Assembly (NCBI GenBank): GCA_900073065.1
Contig: FJOG01000026.1
Span: forward strand, 245,235 to 309,234
From: Phialocephala subalpina
Lineage: Eukaryota; Ascomycota; Leotiomycetes; Helotiales; Mollisiaceae
DNA: 64,000 nt
Reading direction: 5' to 3'
This document shows positions 53,510 through 64,000 of the stretch, piece by piece. Under the pieces are notes generated by a model. That model did no database searches, was not told the DNA's origin, and saw only the letters and a program-made list of their open reading frames with translations. Position numbers and translations under genes: made by a program. Positions within the stretch are counted from its first letter, which is position 1. Every line of letters begins with the position of its first letter.

Positions 53510-54042
53510 ATGTCTTTCCTCCTCCGCACCCTTCCCCGCCAATCCACCCGCGCCTTCGCTCCCTCCACAATCGCTCCCCGAGCTTTCTCAACCAGCTTCG
53601 TGCAACGAAAGAGCGCCACCGAAACAGTAAAGGACGCAGCGAAGACCGTCGATAGAAAGGTATCGGATAAGTTGGTTGATGGTATTGAGCTTGGTCGTAT
53701 GTTGCCCTCTTCCCTCTTCCCCCCATCTTTCACCACCCCACCTCCTTCCCTGCTTCCTTCTCCCCCTCCCCCTCCAATATACCCCATCCCCTTCCTTCCT
53801 TCCCTCTCTCGTGTCAATGGCATATGGAGAGAGTAATAGAATGGGAAATGATGTAATGGACGAATACTGACAAGAATGTCCCAACAGAAACAGCAGCCCA
53901 GAAAGCCAAATCCGCAGCCGGAATGTCCGCCGACGAAGCCAAAGGAAAAGCCGCAGAGATGACCGGCGAAGCGAAGGGAAAGGCGCACGAGTTAGCTGGT
54001 GAAGCGAAGGGAAAGAAGGAGGAGATAAAGGGAAAGCTATGA
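53510..54042 (+). CDS. Small LEA-like mitochondrial protein
   Basis: The predicted protein is 113 residues. Exons are 53510-53696 and 53888-54042, with a 191-nt CT-rich intron (GTATGT...CAACAG). The N-terminus (MSFLLRTLPRQSTRAFAPS, then RAFSTSF) is a mitochondrial presequence. The mature part is built from 11-mer-like amphipathic units (EAKGKAAEMTGEAKGKAHEL), typical of group 3 LEA and LEA-domain proteins that protect membranes or proteins during drying and heat. An alternative donor one codon earlier (GTCGTA) would change GQT to ET at the join. The CT-rich leader suggests strong expression. Confidence 0.8.
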
Positions 54043-54773
54043 ATTCTCTCTCCTCACAACTTCTGTAATATAATTTCATATCTGGGGATGACGGGACGAT
54101 GGGGAAGTGTATATTAGCGAGAGAGGGGGAGGACGTTGCATGGACTTTGCATCGGCGAAATGAATGAACTGAATTAAAGATTTTACATTCAGCATCTTAT
54201 CTCTTCCTCATTCCATCCCATTGGATATCAATCATCGCCACCAGCCATCTACCTCCAAACCGTCTATCGTAAGGTTGAGTTTAGTAACCCGGAAGCCAAA
54301 CGCCACCGCGTTGCATTTCAATTCAATTGAATCCCTCCAATCCATCAATTCGTAATCATACTTCGTATGGAACGTATAGAACCATCCATCCCTCTATCTT
54401 CCCTTCATACACTAGAAAATAACCATACAGAAACAAAAAGCAAAAGCAGAGGGGTATACAGGTCCAACGATTTCCATCCCAGACAAATCCAAATCCAACA
54501 AGCAAACGCAATGTCCGTATGCCAAAAGCAAGAAGAAAGCAATGAACGCTATAGCGCACACTAATGTATCGTATCAATCGTATGTACAGGCCAACTCCGA
54601 AAATATGATTAGAATAGAACAGAAGGCCTCTTAAATGTATGTTGTGTTCGGGAATAAAAGGTCGAATCCGTGTACGGAGTGTTCGTGTTCTGAAAGTTGG
54701 TGAATGAGAGTTGAGAATCGTAGGTGGCGAATGTGTTTTCCAGCGCCTGGAATGTTCGTCTTGAGGTGACCGC
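54043..54773. other. Intergenic
   Basis: Convergent 3' flanks of the LEA-like gene and the Sec7 gene; no gene recognised. Confidence 0.5.
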
Positions 54774-57700
54774 TCACTCCGGTCTCAAAGTCGTATCCCC
54801 CTCATCATCGTCGTCGTCTTCCGCGGCCGCCTCAGCTCGTTCCTTCCTCCACTGTTCTTTCTCTCGCTCGCGCTCCTCCCTCTCGGCATAAATTGTGTTC
54901 TTTCCAACCTGTGCCGCTTGCAAACAATCAATGTACGTCCTAAACTTCACAATCTCCCTCAACAAATAACTACTCTTCTTCTCCCAGTTCGCCATCGCCT
55001 TGTTCGCATTCGGATGTCTCGGTGTGAATGCTAACAACATTGGACTCCTCAATTGGTTATGTTTCTGCAGTTCCTCTTCAATACCTGATACATAGTCCGA
55101 CAATGTTTTTAGTTGGTCTTGTTCCATGAGGTTGCTTGCGCGCATGGATTGAGTGGGCGGAGTCCAATCGCTGATGGTGATTTTGTCGCCCGGGAGGCGG
55201 GCGCGGGGACCAGAGGAGGCGTAGCCTTGGTCCAGGGAGGAGCGGAGGGAGGATTGAATTGAGGGGCGGTTGCCAGAGGTAGATGGGCGGGTGGAGTCGT
55301 TGATAGCGTTCACAAGAGCGTTATTGACAATTGCATCGGACCATCCATACTCAATGTTGGAAATACCACCAACAAGAGGATGGTTGGACAGTCGTGCGCT
55401 CCAGTAGTTGGCTGTTGAAACGAATTCCTTCACAATGTCGGGTGTGCCAACTTGGAAAAGGTGAACAGCTCCAGTTGGCAGCGACAATGCCCAGACGTGA
55501 GGACGTGCTTTCGAATATCCTGGAGAGGGAAGCGCGCTGGCAATCGTTTGTCGGAGCAAGAACGACCCTAGACTCTCGGCATTCTCTTGCCAATTACCAC
55601 CACCTACAACTCCCATGGCAATCCCCTTGCCTTTCGACTTGTTTCGCATACTCTTTGCAGAGAATGAGAACAGGCTCATATATCCCTTCTCAATAACAGC
55701 AAAGACCTCACTCCAGTTGCGATCCTTGGCTTTCTTGTCCACAGACTCGAGATGATGCTTATGCTTGACGATACCCTCCTTCGCCCATGGCGCGCCATGC
55801 AACTCCAAAGATTCGTCTTCCAGCAATGGCGTTACACGAGGCTCCTCGCGATCACTGCCAGCACTTCCAATCGTCTCTTCACGAATGATAGCTTGACTCA
55901 ACGCATTCGCAAATCCGATCGACTGCTGGTAATCCGCGCTTGGCCACTGCGAGCCAAATGAGTCGACAGACATCGAAGTCTGGGTCTTCCCAAGTGAGTA
56001 TTTGCTCCAAGTGCTGGATGAGACGGATGGACTCCACATCGAAGATTGGTCGTCCAAGCTTGTTCGACTCGATCCCATTCCAGAACCAGGATATAGGCGA
56101 GGTCTCGAACGATTCTTATTAGCCCACTTGCCATTTCCAACCCGAACAGTTTCTGCAGTCCGACCCCTGGCATAGCTTTGAGACTCGGATGGGGCTTTGC
56201 TCAATACACTCGGGGTTCGGCGCAACATGCCATTGGTAAATACTGACAGACTGTTCGTGGACGGCGGCTGAAGAGTCAGTTTCTCCGCTGGTGCGCCAAA
56301 GAGTGGGAGGCGCTCATTACGGATGGAGTTGTAGAAATCCTTCAACACAATCTCAACTTGAACTTCCCAAGTCCTCGACGTGCCATAGAAAGGCGCCTTG
56401 ACCAACGGCCCACAATCGTCTTGAGGAGTATCATAATCCAAAGGAGTTGGCGCAATACCATCCGAATCTGTTCGAGGAGGTGGTCTGAAAGATGATCTCC
56501 ATGATGGTCTCTCGACTTCAATCGATGCTCGTTCTGCCTTCAGAGCCGCCTCAGGGGCTGATTTGTTAGTATCGAAAGTCGAGCTCTTTCCTGGCAGAAT
56601 AGAACCTCTTGCTGGCTCGAATGCATCGGGAGCAGAATCTGCAACACTCTTGCGGATCGTAGGCATAGCGTTCTTGACGAATTGACTTCGAGTCATCTTC
56701 TGCTCAATGTCCGCAAGATGCAGATCTGTATTCAGAAGAAGCAAGGAGTAACAAATGGTGTGAACAACATCTGTGGATATTAGTCCAACTCCAGAAATTT
56801 GGGTGTCTAACTTACCAGTGCCCTTGAATCCGTGATCAGGATTGCACTCGCACCATCGCTTAGAGAATGCAACCAGGATACGATCCACTTGCTGACTCTC
56901 TGCCTTCAAAACGAGTCGTCCACACATTAGTCGAAGCGCAGCTAGAATATTAAGGTTCGAAAAGTCGTAAAGCTCCATATAAGCAAGCAATGTCCTCAAT
57001 CGAACAGGCCCTTCTTCTCCAAGCCAAGCGGCCGCCTTCTCCTTCTGAATGAAGTCCTCATTTCCATCAAAGATCTTCTTCGCTCTTTCGCGATCGCCCT
57101 CGACAGGAATAATAGCGTCTGCAAGGGGGTAGACATCATCTAGACTCTTGATTGCTTCAGAAGCTGACATGAGTTTACGTTCTGGAGTCTCCGCGATCTC
57201 CTCCCCATCAACTTGCACAAGCGGAAGGCTGGTAGCCGATTTGTACGCGGTGTCAGTGGAACCAGAAAACCTCCCAGGGGCTTCGCCAGCCTTGAACGGC
57301 AGAGTAAGATTTGGAGGGCCAGAAAGATCTTCTTCTGACGAAGATGGTTCTAACCAAACCCGAGGATCTTTATCATCTGGTATGCAAGGAGATTTTGTAG
57401 GCGTAAGCATAACCCATTCCTCGTCTTTGGTAGTAACAATTGTCTGCTTGATGCCAGATCCAGGTTTTTCAGCATTGAGGGGCGAATTGCTGATCGGTGA
57501 GGATTTTGCGTCCGGTTTCGATGGCGTCGGAGATTTCCTGGAATGCGTCCTTTCATATTCGGCAACCAATGCTATATCTCTCGCTACACTCGGAGAATTA
57601 TGCTGACGATTTGCCAAGGCATTGGGCTCCAACATATCCTTTCCTCCGGAACTTGAGGGCGTTGTATCGCGATCATTATCGCTGGCGTCTTGGAGGAAAG

Positions 57701-59594
57701 TGACATCGCGATCAGAACGTGATTCATCCTGAGAAGGTGCATTTGGACTTGAAAGTAATGGCTTCTGAGCCGCGACATGAGTTGAGGGCAAATTGTCAAC
57801 CGAATCCCGGGTACTCGGTCTCACAGGCCTAATGGTAGCACTCTTGTCCGGCTCGTAACCAGGCGAGAATCCTCTGATATTTCGCTCAGTCGGCTCCGGA
57901 CTGTGGTTCATTTGTCGATCGATAGAGGCCTGGGGAAATGGATCGACAGGGCTTCTTGCAGGAGTCCTGAGATATGGGTTCATCACCTTCCGAAGACTGC
58001 TCACTGGACTGGGCTGAGCTTTGCCCGATACAGCTTCCTTGTCTGGCTGTAACGCTAGTGGTGGTGGAACAATAGGAGGAGGCATTGGAGCCTCAGCCTC
58101 GGAAACAGACTTCTTCCTACGCCGAAAGAAGGACGACGGCTTTTTCGAAAGTACATGAGTATGTTCCTTTGGTGGCGGTGGAGGTTGTGATTGCGTGTGC
58201 TGAGACTTGATCTGATTTCCAATGTGTTGTGGTCGACTGCATGGGCGATCTGTCGTTTCAGCAGATGTCGTGGAACCATGCGAAGGGGGAGGATCTGGAG
58301 CGTGCGCAGGGGTATTCCTCGATCCAAAAACTCTTCTGAAAAAGCCAGGCTTTTCTTTGGATGGTTGGGCGAGTCCGGGTGAAGGTTGAAGCGCATCTTT
58401 TGTTTTTCCATACCCAACCAATGGCGCCGGCGCGGATTCCTTGATGAAAGCCGGCATAGGCGGAAGCTCTCGAGCTGGATCCTTAAGACCATAATCTATT
58501 CTACCGCCTGAAGAAACATTCGAGGATAGCTTGCCTTTATAGCCGCTTTTCGATGATCGTGTACTCCTCTTCCGCTCCAGCTTCTGCATCCCTTGGTCGA
58601 TCATGGGAGATTCCGGCGGGAGGACTATCGGCGACGTAGGAGGCGGTCTTCGTGGTCCTACAGGCACTGTAGGTGTTGGCGCGGCATCGTAGTCGTAGGG
58701 GTTGAATGCAGAGACCGCTACATCCATTTGTCGAGCCACTGAAGGGGGCGGGGGGTTGTTCATGGCAAGTCGGTCACTTCCATAATCGAAACTCGAAGAC
58801 CTGCCAGCCAACCCATGCGCCCAACGTGTACTGCTCGTAACCTGTGCGTATCCTAAATCGAAGCTATTGGCACTGCTCCCCTTGCTGCCTTTCCCGCTGC
58901 GCGAATGTATGCCTCGTGGTGGTACTTGTGGTCCGTTCCGGCTTGAAGAGAAGCTCGAATGATGGTCCCCGCGCTTGCTGTTTATTCTCGACAATCCACT
59001 CTGGAAATTAGAACTGCTATTACTTCTTCGCCCTCGCGACAATCCACCTCCAGAATATCGACTCGAATCGTCTGCGTTGTCGTAGTCGGAGCTGTATGAA
59101 TAAGTGTGTCCAACCCCTCTTCCATTCCTCGGCGCGAAATTCGACGTAGGCTGATATGATTCCTCCTCAAAAGTATTATATAATTGTTCCTCATCCACCG
59201 TAGGTTGTCTGCCAAAGTCGTCCTGTCCAAAAGAAAATTGGTCGAGGGAGAGTAGCATGTGGTCTACCAAGGAGTCGCGCGTAACCTGGCGAGGAGACAA
59301 AGAAAGATCGTGCGAGTCTCGATTTATGCGACCTCTCTCAGGATCATTCTCTTTGTTCGAAGATGGATCGATGGGTGTGATATCGTCCAGAAATGTTTCC
59401 CTCAGCCCTGTCTTCAGTTTAAGCGCCCGGTTGGCGGCGACAATATTGCCTCTGCTAGGACGATAGTTTTCCATCTTGGGAGTCTGCGGTGGGGAAATCT
59501 CCTTGCCCTTCCCTTTGTAGCCACTCGTGTCGACATTCAAGGAAACGCCAGGGCGCTTCGCGGATGAAACTGCCTGGTTCTCGAACGACTGCAT
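54774..59594 (-). CDS. Sec7-PH Arf guanine-nucleotide exchange factor (Syt1-like)
   Basis: The predicted protein is 1591 residues. Exons are 59594-56816 and 56770-54774. The 45-nt intron (56815-56771) has no stop and is a multiple of three, so it is easily mis-translated as 15 residues. Removing it gives FKGTDVVHTICYSLLLLNTDLHL, the Sec7 core. The first 800 residues are disordered, Ser/Pro-rich, with polyproline blocks and Lys/Arg motifs. The Sec7 domain spans about 810-1000. Its glutamic finger lies in LVLKAESQQVDRI, where the usual LPGEAQ is changed but Glu is kept. A PH domain follows near 1250-1400 (GAPWAKEGIVKHKHHLES...VFAVIEKGYMSLFSF). A coiled coil and Glu/Asp-rich tail finish the protein. 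It should activate Arf on Golgi or endosomal membranes. The ATG at 59594 is the first in frame. Confidence 0.88.
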   Translation of the reverse strand: MQSFENQAVSSAKRPGVSLNVDTSGYKGKGKEISPPQTPKMENYRPSRGNIVAANRALKLKTGLRETFLDDITPIDPSSNKENDPERGRINRDSHDLSLSPRQVTRDSLVDHMLLSLDQFSFGQDDFGRQPTVDEEQLYNTFEEESYQPTSNFAPRNGRGVGHTYSYSSDYDNADDSSRYSGGGLSRGRRSNSSSNFQSGLSRINSKRGDHHSSFSSSRNGPQVPPRGIHSRSGKGSKGSSANSFDLGYAQVTSSTRWAHGLAGRSSSFDYGSDRLAMNNPPPPSVARQMDVAVSAFNPYDYDAAPTPTVPVGPRRPPPTSPIVLPPESPMIDQGMQKLERKRSTRSSKSGYKGKLSSNVSSGGRIDYGLKDPARELPPMPAFIKESAPAPLVGYGKTKDALQPSPGLAQPSKEKPGFFRRVFGSRNTPAHAPDPPPSHGSTTSAETTDRPCSRPQHIGNQIKSQHTQSQPPPPPKEHTHVLSKKPSSFFRRRKKSVSEAEAPMPPPIVPPPLALQPDKEAVSGKAQPSPVSSLRKVMNPYLRTPARSPVDPFPQASIDRQMNHSPEPTERNIRGFSPGYEPDKSATIRPVRPSTRDSVDNLPSTHVAAQKPLLSSPNAPSQDESRSDRDVTFLQDASDNDRDTTPSSSGGKDMLEPNALANRQHNSPSVARDIALVAEYERTHSRKSPTPSKPDAKSSPISNSPLNAEKPGSGIKQTIVTTKDEEWVMLTPTKSPCIPDDKDPRVWLEPSSSEEDLSGPPNLTLPFKAGEAPGRFSGSTDTAYKSATSLPLVQVDGEEIAETPERKLMSASEAIKSLDDVYPLADAIIPVEGDRERAKKIFDGNEDFIQKEKAAAWLGEEGPVRLRTLLAYMELYDFSNLNILAALRLMCGRLVLKAESQQVDRILVAFSKRWCECNPDHGFKGTGKLDTQISGVGLISTDVVHTICYSLLLLNTDLHLADIEQKMTRSQFVKNAMPTIRKSVADSAPDAFEPARGSILPGKSSTFDTNKSAPEAALKAERASIEVERPSWRSSFRPPPRTDSDGIAPTPLDYDTPQDDCGPLVKAPFYGTSRTWEVQVEIVLKDFYNSIRNERLPLFGAPAEKLTLQPPSTNSLSVFTNGMLRRTPSVLSKAPSESQSYARGRTAETVRVGNGKWANKNRSRPRLYPGSGMGSSRTSLDDQSSMWSPSVSSSTWSKYSLGKTQTSMSVDSFGSQWPSADYQQSIGFANALSQAIIREETIGSAGSDREEPRVTPLLEDESLELHGAPWAKEGIVKHKHHLESVDKKAKDRNWSEVFAVIEKGYMSLFSFSAKSMRNKSKGKGIAMGVVGGGNWQENAESLGSFLLRQTIASALPSPGYSKARPHVWALSLPTGAVHLFQVGTPDIVKEFVSTANYWSARLSNHPLVGGISNIEYGWSDAIVNNALVNAINDSTRPSTSGNRPSIQSSLRSSLDQGYASSGPRARLPGDKITISDWTPPTQSMRASNLMEQDQLKTLSDYVSGIEEELQKHNQLRSPMLLAFTPRHPNANKAMANWEKKSSYLLREIVKFRTYIDCLQAAQVGKNTIYAEREEREREKEQWRKERAEAAAEDDDDDEGDTTLRPE

Positions 59595-62500
59595 CTTGAA
59601 GCCGCGATAGGGGTGGCCCAAGATAGCATCAGCTCGATTCGAGGTTGATTGTCGGCGTCGACCCCATGAACTCTCTCGCTCCCAATTGCGATATCGATGA
59701 CGGAGAAGTGTTTATCGATTTCGAAGCTTTCGATTGAATTTGACACGACCCCTCCGTGGTTGTTCTTGGTCCTGGAATAGCTGGTCGCGGGGACTTGATG
59801 CAAAACGCGTATTGAAACGGCCGAGCCGAATATTATATTTTTATCCTGGTCGATGGCGGACGCAGCGCAGCGATACGGTAGGGACTGGAATGACAATCGA
59901 CGGCCAGGACTGTCGCAGTGGCGGTGATCTAGGAGATCCTGATCCGTTTTGTTTGTTTGGTGGTGTAGTGTAGAGACGATGGTAGGTTCGTCCACGAGAT
60001 TGAGTTTGTCGATGCTCAGGAGAAAGGAAGGTGCACACAGCTTCTCGCAATTCCGCTAAGCAGCACGAACCGGCTAAGACATCCAGCACTGCACGTCCTC
60101 CAGGCACACTGCCAAAATACAAATATTTTAATAATTATTAATTAGAGGCCGCAGCAAGGAGGAAGGAGGGTCCACGACTCCACGACTCATTCCTCACAGG
60201 TGCCAGAAGATGGGGTGTGTTGTGTCAAAAAAAAGGTCAAGGTGTCCCGCTTCCTTTGAGAGTATTCTCCGAGTGGACTTGGTGGATCGAAAGCACCCAC
60301 TTTCATCTGCATCAACGATATTTCTACGACGTCGAGATCTTGGCATCTTTTACATCCTGCTCCAAAATATCGAGCCTCTTCGTCGGGACTGAACGCTGGG
60401 AACAAAGCTGATCTTCTGCAGTCTAAACTTCGTACCTACGTACTCTTGGAACTTATGATGAGGGTTTGCTATTATGATCGCTCGCAAAGCTAAAGCAGTT
60501 CGCGGGAAAAGCTGTTGCACAGATGCACCACAGACGCAGGCGTTTCATTGCGTACTGTGCTCCCAAGTCAGTGTGCTGCAGAACGAGCGAACAACGTGAG
60601 GGGCAGATTCCATACACGTCCGATAGGATGCGCCATCCGGTTGTCGTTGGGGTTTCAGGGGGAGGGGAAGCTGCTGCGTGATACGACACGATGCCACTGC
60701 TCGCCCTGGGGCCATGCCGGCTCTCGAAAGCAGAAAGCAATGAGGATGGAGGAATCGGGACTGAAGAAGCGGTGTGTAGGGAAGCCCAGTCCGAGCACTT
60801 CTGTGACACTTGGTCTCAATGTCCCTCTGATTGAAGTCATTCCAGAAGGATGGGAAAACAAATAAAGGGGCAGCGAATAGGCAGCGAATTGTAACGGCGG
60901 TGCCTGTCGACACCTTCCCTTTGGTGTGGTCCGTGAAGTTCCATCAAATCCATAGCGCTGCACACCCCTTTTCCCGGTGCATGGCTGTCTTGCATCGTGC
61001 ATCAAAATCCATTCGTCCCTGACATGAACCCTTCGCCCTTCTCGAAAAGTCGCGAGACATCCAATCAGACACCGTACAGCCCTCGATCGGTATGGCCGGG
61101 CCCCTGTTTCTGCGTGGATGGACTGCCGAATAGGGCGGGAGATCCGCTTTCACATCCGTTTTGGTGTCGAAGCTCATTTGCTGTGTGGCTGCAAGGCCGA
61201 AAGGAGGCTGCCGACGATTCCAGGGCCGAGTCTCCTCCCTGCATGGTTCTCTCCACCAGCTTCCGATGTCAGCTTTCGGTAAACTAAGACCCAGTTCAAA
61301 TATCCTATTATCAAGGCATCCCTCCACCACCCACAAATGTTCCTTCGCATGAGGAACATCGAGAGCCTGGAAACCTGGAGCTTGGTGACGGCAGTTCGAG
61401 ACCGGGCTCGGCAGTGTTTTGTTGCGAGCACCGTCCGGGTAAATGCTGAAGTCACAGGATCCGATCGCAAACTGTGCTGTTTCTGGCAATTGTGAAGCTT
61501 TTCAAGTTCAGGAAGAAGGCCTCGCATGACGTTGTGTATTGACCCGCATATCCGAACTGATTGGCCTGGCACGTCTGACAGCCATGTGTCAATGATGACA
61601 GTGATCGGTGCCGGCGGATATCATATTGCAGAACTTTATCGTTTTCACACTCCCGTTTTTAGTCGTCATATCCGAACAACCCATAAAGAAAGTTTTCTGT
61701 AGCGCCACAATCGACAAAAAGAAACTCTCCATGCAACCGTAGGCTTGATGTCAACGTCCCAATTTCTAGGGTACCCTGGATTGTCACCATCCCAGTAAGT
61801 GTAAATTTACTTAGGTAAGATCTTACATCATTGCGATTGGATTACGATGGATAAGAAGATTCACCGTGGATTCGTTTTAAGCAGAACTTTTAGCCCACTT
61901 GGACCCCACTCTCTATTTTTCGCGAAGAGTCTATGGGATTCAAAGAAAAGTCCAGAAAACACAGTTGTTTCCTCCGGCCGATGACTCCTTGTTGCATGGA
62001 TGTGCGGATTTGGTCATCATTTGCTAGCTTGGCCCAACTATCCATACTCGTGGACTCATGCTCGATTTGGCGTTGACACTTTTTTGGCTTGAAAAACACA
62101 GCTCGTTCCTGCCCCAGGTATATCCTTTTGAGCATGATATAACAGATGGAAAGCACGGAAGGCACTGCCACTTTGGCCATGCGATCGTGAAGCGATGATC
62201 GCAAGCAAGGTAGCCTATGTTGAGGACTCTCTGCGACGGACAAGTCTCGGAGAGTTCGAAGACTTCTTGTTCGTATAAACATTTTTTGCGTTCAAATCGG
62301 TTTCGGTCCTCAACATTTCCGTTCTTCCTCTCTTCAATCTGCCAGGTCAGGGCTTCCTGATCCGCGCGACGCGTTTCTTTTGCCCTAGTCAAACATACCA
62401 ACAAGAGTTGCGAAGAAAAACAGACAGGGGCGATGATCAAGATTGTTGTCGCTCTTTTGAATATTTTACAAGCAATGTTGCGTATCCTCGATAAAGACAC

Positions 62501-63668
62501 CTGAAGCTGTTAAAAGGTGATGAACCAAAGCTGGAAGAACACTTGAGCGATTAAGCGAGCGAGCGAGTTACCACCACGGCAGGCATTTTTAAGGTCATTC
62601 ATTCTCCTTTTGTGCTATCATTCTTTTACGTCTCCAGTCAAATTCGAACTACTTGCGTTGACCTATCAACAGCTTCAAGTTCATCGCCGTCACAGTATTT
62701 CGCGCTGAGTTGCGAGTGCTCATTCGTTCCAATTTGTGCAGGATGGAGACGACGCATATGCTTTCTCGCAATACGCCTCCAATGCAATGCTGTTGTGTCC
62801 TGAATATGGTCCTATTTTGTATCAGAGAGGCGATCTGTTCAGACTCTTCATTGTATCTCTCACGCTGTTGCGCGGCTGCATCCTCGACGTTGTTCCTACT
62901 TTGCATGCGACTATCTGTGCTCTACTGTTCAGCTATCAACGCGTTAAATATACAAAGTACCTAACAGAGATCATGCAGTAAGGCTTTTCGAAGATTGCCT
63001 ATGGAGTTCAGGGTACGATGGCTACCTCTCGTCCATAGTTCCAAACTCTGAACCTGGTTCATTCTCAGCATCCTTGCTTTTGGTCTCTTTCTATTTTCAA
63101 TCTGATCGGGAACTCGCTGTCAAATAACATTCGTTGTTCTACATTGCTGAGCTTGGGGCCACGGCCGTGCTAAGAAATTCAGAGTCTCCTTCGAAAGTGC
63201 CTCGTCAGCGCGGCATACCCCACACTCCCAACCACCACATCTCCAACGACCCGAGTTAGGAACATCACACCTCAAGCACGGTGTCACTCTCAATTGGCAT
63301 CTAGCCAGAGGAATTGGCGAGGGCGTAGATAAGTGAAATCGTCAAGGTACTTTACAGTAAGTGGTCGTGTATGTCGTACTCGGTCCAAGACTATCAAAGA
63401 CTAACGCTCAACAATGGCAAGGGCCCACCTCTCCAGCTTTTCAGCACAAAGAGCAAAAGGTAGCTAACATGGGAGCACCGCATTCCCCGCAGCAAGATCG
63501 TAGTTCGCTTGAGACTTGGGATGACGACGATGAAGTTCAGATGAACCGAAGTTTAGATGAATTGTAAAAGTGAGATCTCGCTTAGTACTTTGAAGGGCGT
63601 ACAGTATTTCAGCCACGTGTGCTGAGGGTTCATCACAGATACTTCTATTCGAGCTCAGCGGTAGCAGA
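59595..63668. other. Long region with no recognised gene
   Basis: About 4 kb. The first 600 bp should hold the Sec7-gene promoter. Open frames at 60453-61005 and 60944-61572 (minus) and 62500-62024 (minus, with one hydrophobic stretch ATTILIIAPVCFSSQLLLVCL) lack domains and could be noise. 62600-62980 (plus) is similar. No RNA gene or repeat array was seen. Confidence 0.45.
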
Positions 63669-64000
63669 ATGATTGATCAAAATCTGAACAGGGGCTCCAG
63701 GTTCCTTGACCTGATTTATCTCGGGCTTTCATACACAACTTTCAACCCCTCAAAGCCCACCTCAGACAAAACCACAGCATCTAGCTCGGATACTATTTCC
63801 ATCTCTACGATAGTCAGTAACACAGGCAGTGTGTCTGGGATGGAAGTTGTGCAAGCGTATTTCGTGCCAGAACACTGTTGGCACCGATTGTAGAGCAGCC
63901 GGTCATGAGGCTTGTAGGATTCAAGAAGGTGGATGTTAGAGTTGGAAAATGTGAGTGTTATGATTGAGGTTGATTGGTTTGAGATGGAGCATTTTGCTAG
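63669..64000 (+). pseudogene. GH3 beta-glucosidase C-terminal relic, cut by window edge
   Basis: Blocks of the C-terminal fibronectin-III-like domain of glycoside hydrolase family 3 appear in order but in three frames. They are LGLSYTTF (63720), SNTGSVSGMEVVQAYF (63810), then one frame on PIVEQPVMRLVGFKKVDVRVG (63880-63949), then another frame with ENVSVMIEVDWFEMEHFA to the end. GH3 enzymes remove terminal beta-glucose; intact ones are about 700-900 residues and this shows only the last domain. No upstream catalytic domain is found in the preceding 3 kb. It is a dead or truncated copy. The ATG at 63669 is incidental. Confidence 0.7.

Noticed and set aside
60453..61572. Overlapping frames on both strands
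   Set aside because: Several equal-length frames in conflict, none with domain or splice support.

Overview
The window is nuclear DNA from a filamentous ascomycete (Pezizomycotina). The genes are broken by short introns, usually 45-60 bp, with GTAAGT/GTGAGT/GTATGT donors and CAG/TAG acceptors. The families are typically fungal: 2EXR proteins, OTT_1508-like deaminases, Dal5-type permeases, DHA2 drug exporters, LaeA-like methyltransferases and GMC oxidoreductases. I lean towards a leotiomycete-like genome, but nothing seen fixes the class. Exon joins below were worked out by hand from splice consensus, reading frame and family alignment from memory.

0-16 kb is accessory metabolism with decay. 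It holds two small coiled-coil hypotheticals, a dead amidoligase, a secreted alpha/beta hydrolase, an O-methyltransferase, a dead LaeA-like methyltransferase, a DHH/DHHA1 phosphoesterase with a PCNA-binding-like tail, a 2-oxoglutarate/Fe(II) oxygenase and a disrupted Dal5-type permease. 16-29 kb is a gene-poor, lineage-specific zone. It has acidic low-complexity proteins, a small paralogous family with a shared RLIT(D/N)YF and HSSEDES core, a 2EXR protein, an ART-like protein, AT-rich blocks and a DHA2 exporter. 29-38 kb has a half-length LOG-type gene facing a GMC oxidoreductase, then an OTT_1508-like deaminase and a RasGAP. 38-41 kb has no recognisable gene. 41-60 kb is mostly conserved: an F-box-like protein, a MarR-GNAT fusion, a short ankyrin protein, a mitochondrial enoyl-CoA hydratase family protein, a decayed repeat-containing membrane protein, a 1202-residue coiled-coil membrane protein, a small LEA-like mitochondrial protein and a 1591-residue Sec7-PH Arf exchange factor. 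60-64 kb is gene-empty except for a frameshifted GH3 beta-glucosidase tail at the edge.

Two patterns cut across the window. First, nearly every premature stop in an otherwise recognisable gene is one C-to-T change from a Gln or Arg codon (CAA to TAA, CAG to TAG, CGA to TGA). This is what repeat-induced point mutation or CpG/CpA decay leaves. Second, there are two perfect tandem duplications 19.7 kb apart with exactly the same unit length, 250 bp. One sits inside the Dal5-type permease, exactly where a conserved stretch of about 80-100 residues is missing. The shared length makes a local assembly error likelier than biology. No operon-like or CRISPR-like system is present. The best candidates for undescribed biology are the small acidic paralog family at 18-23 kb and the DHH protein with its C-terminal PIP-like motif.
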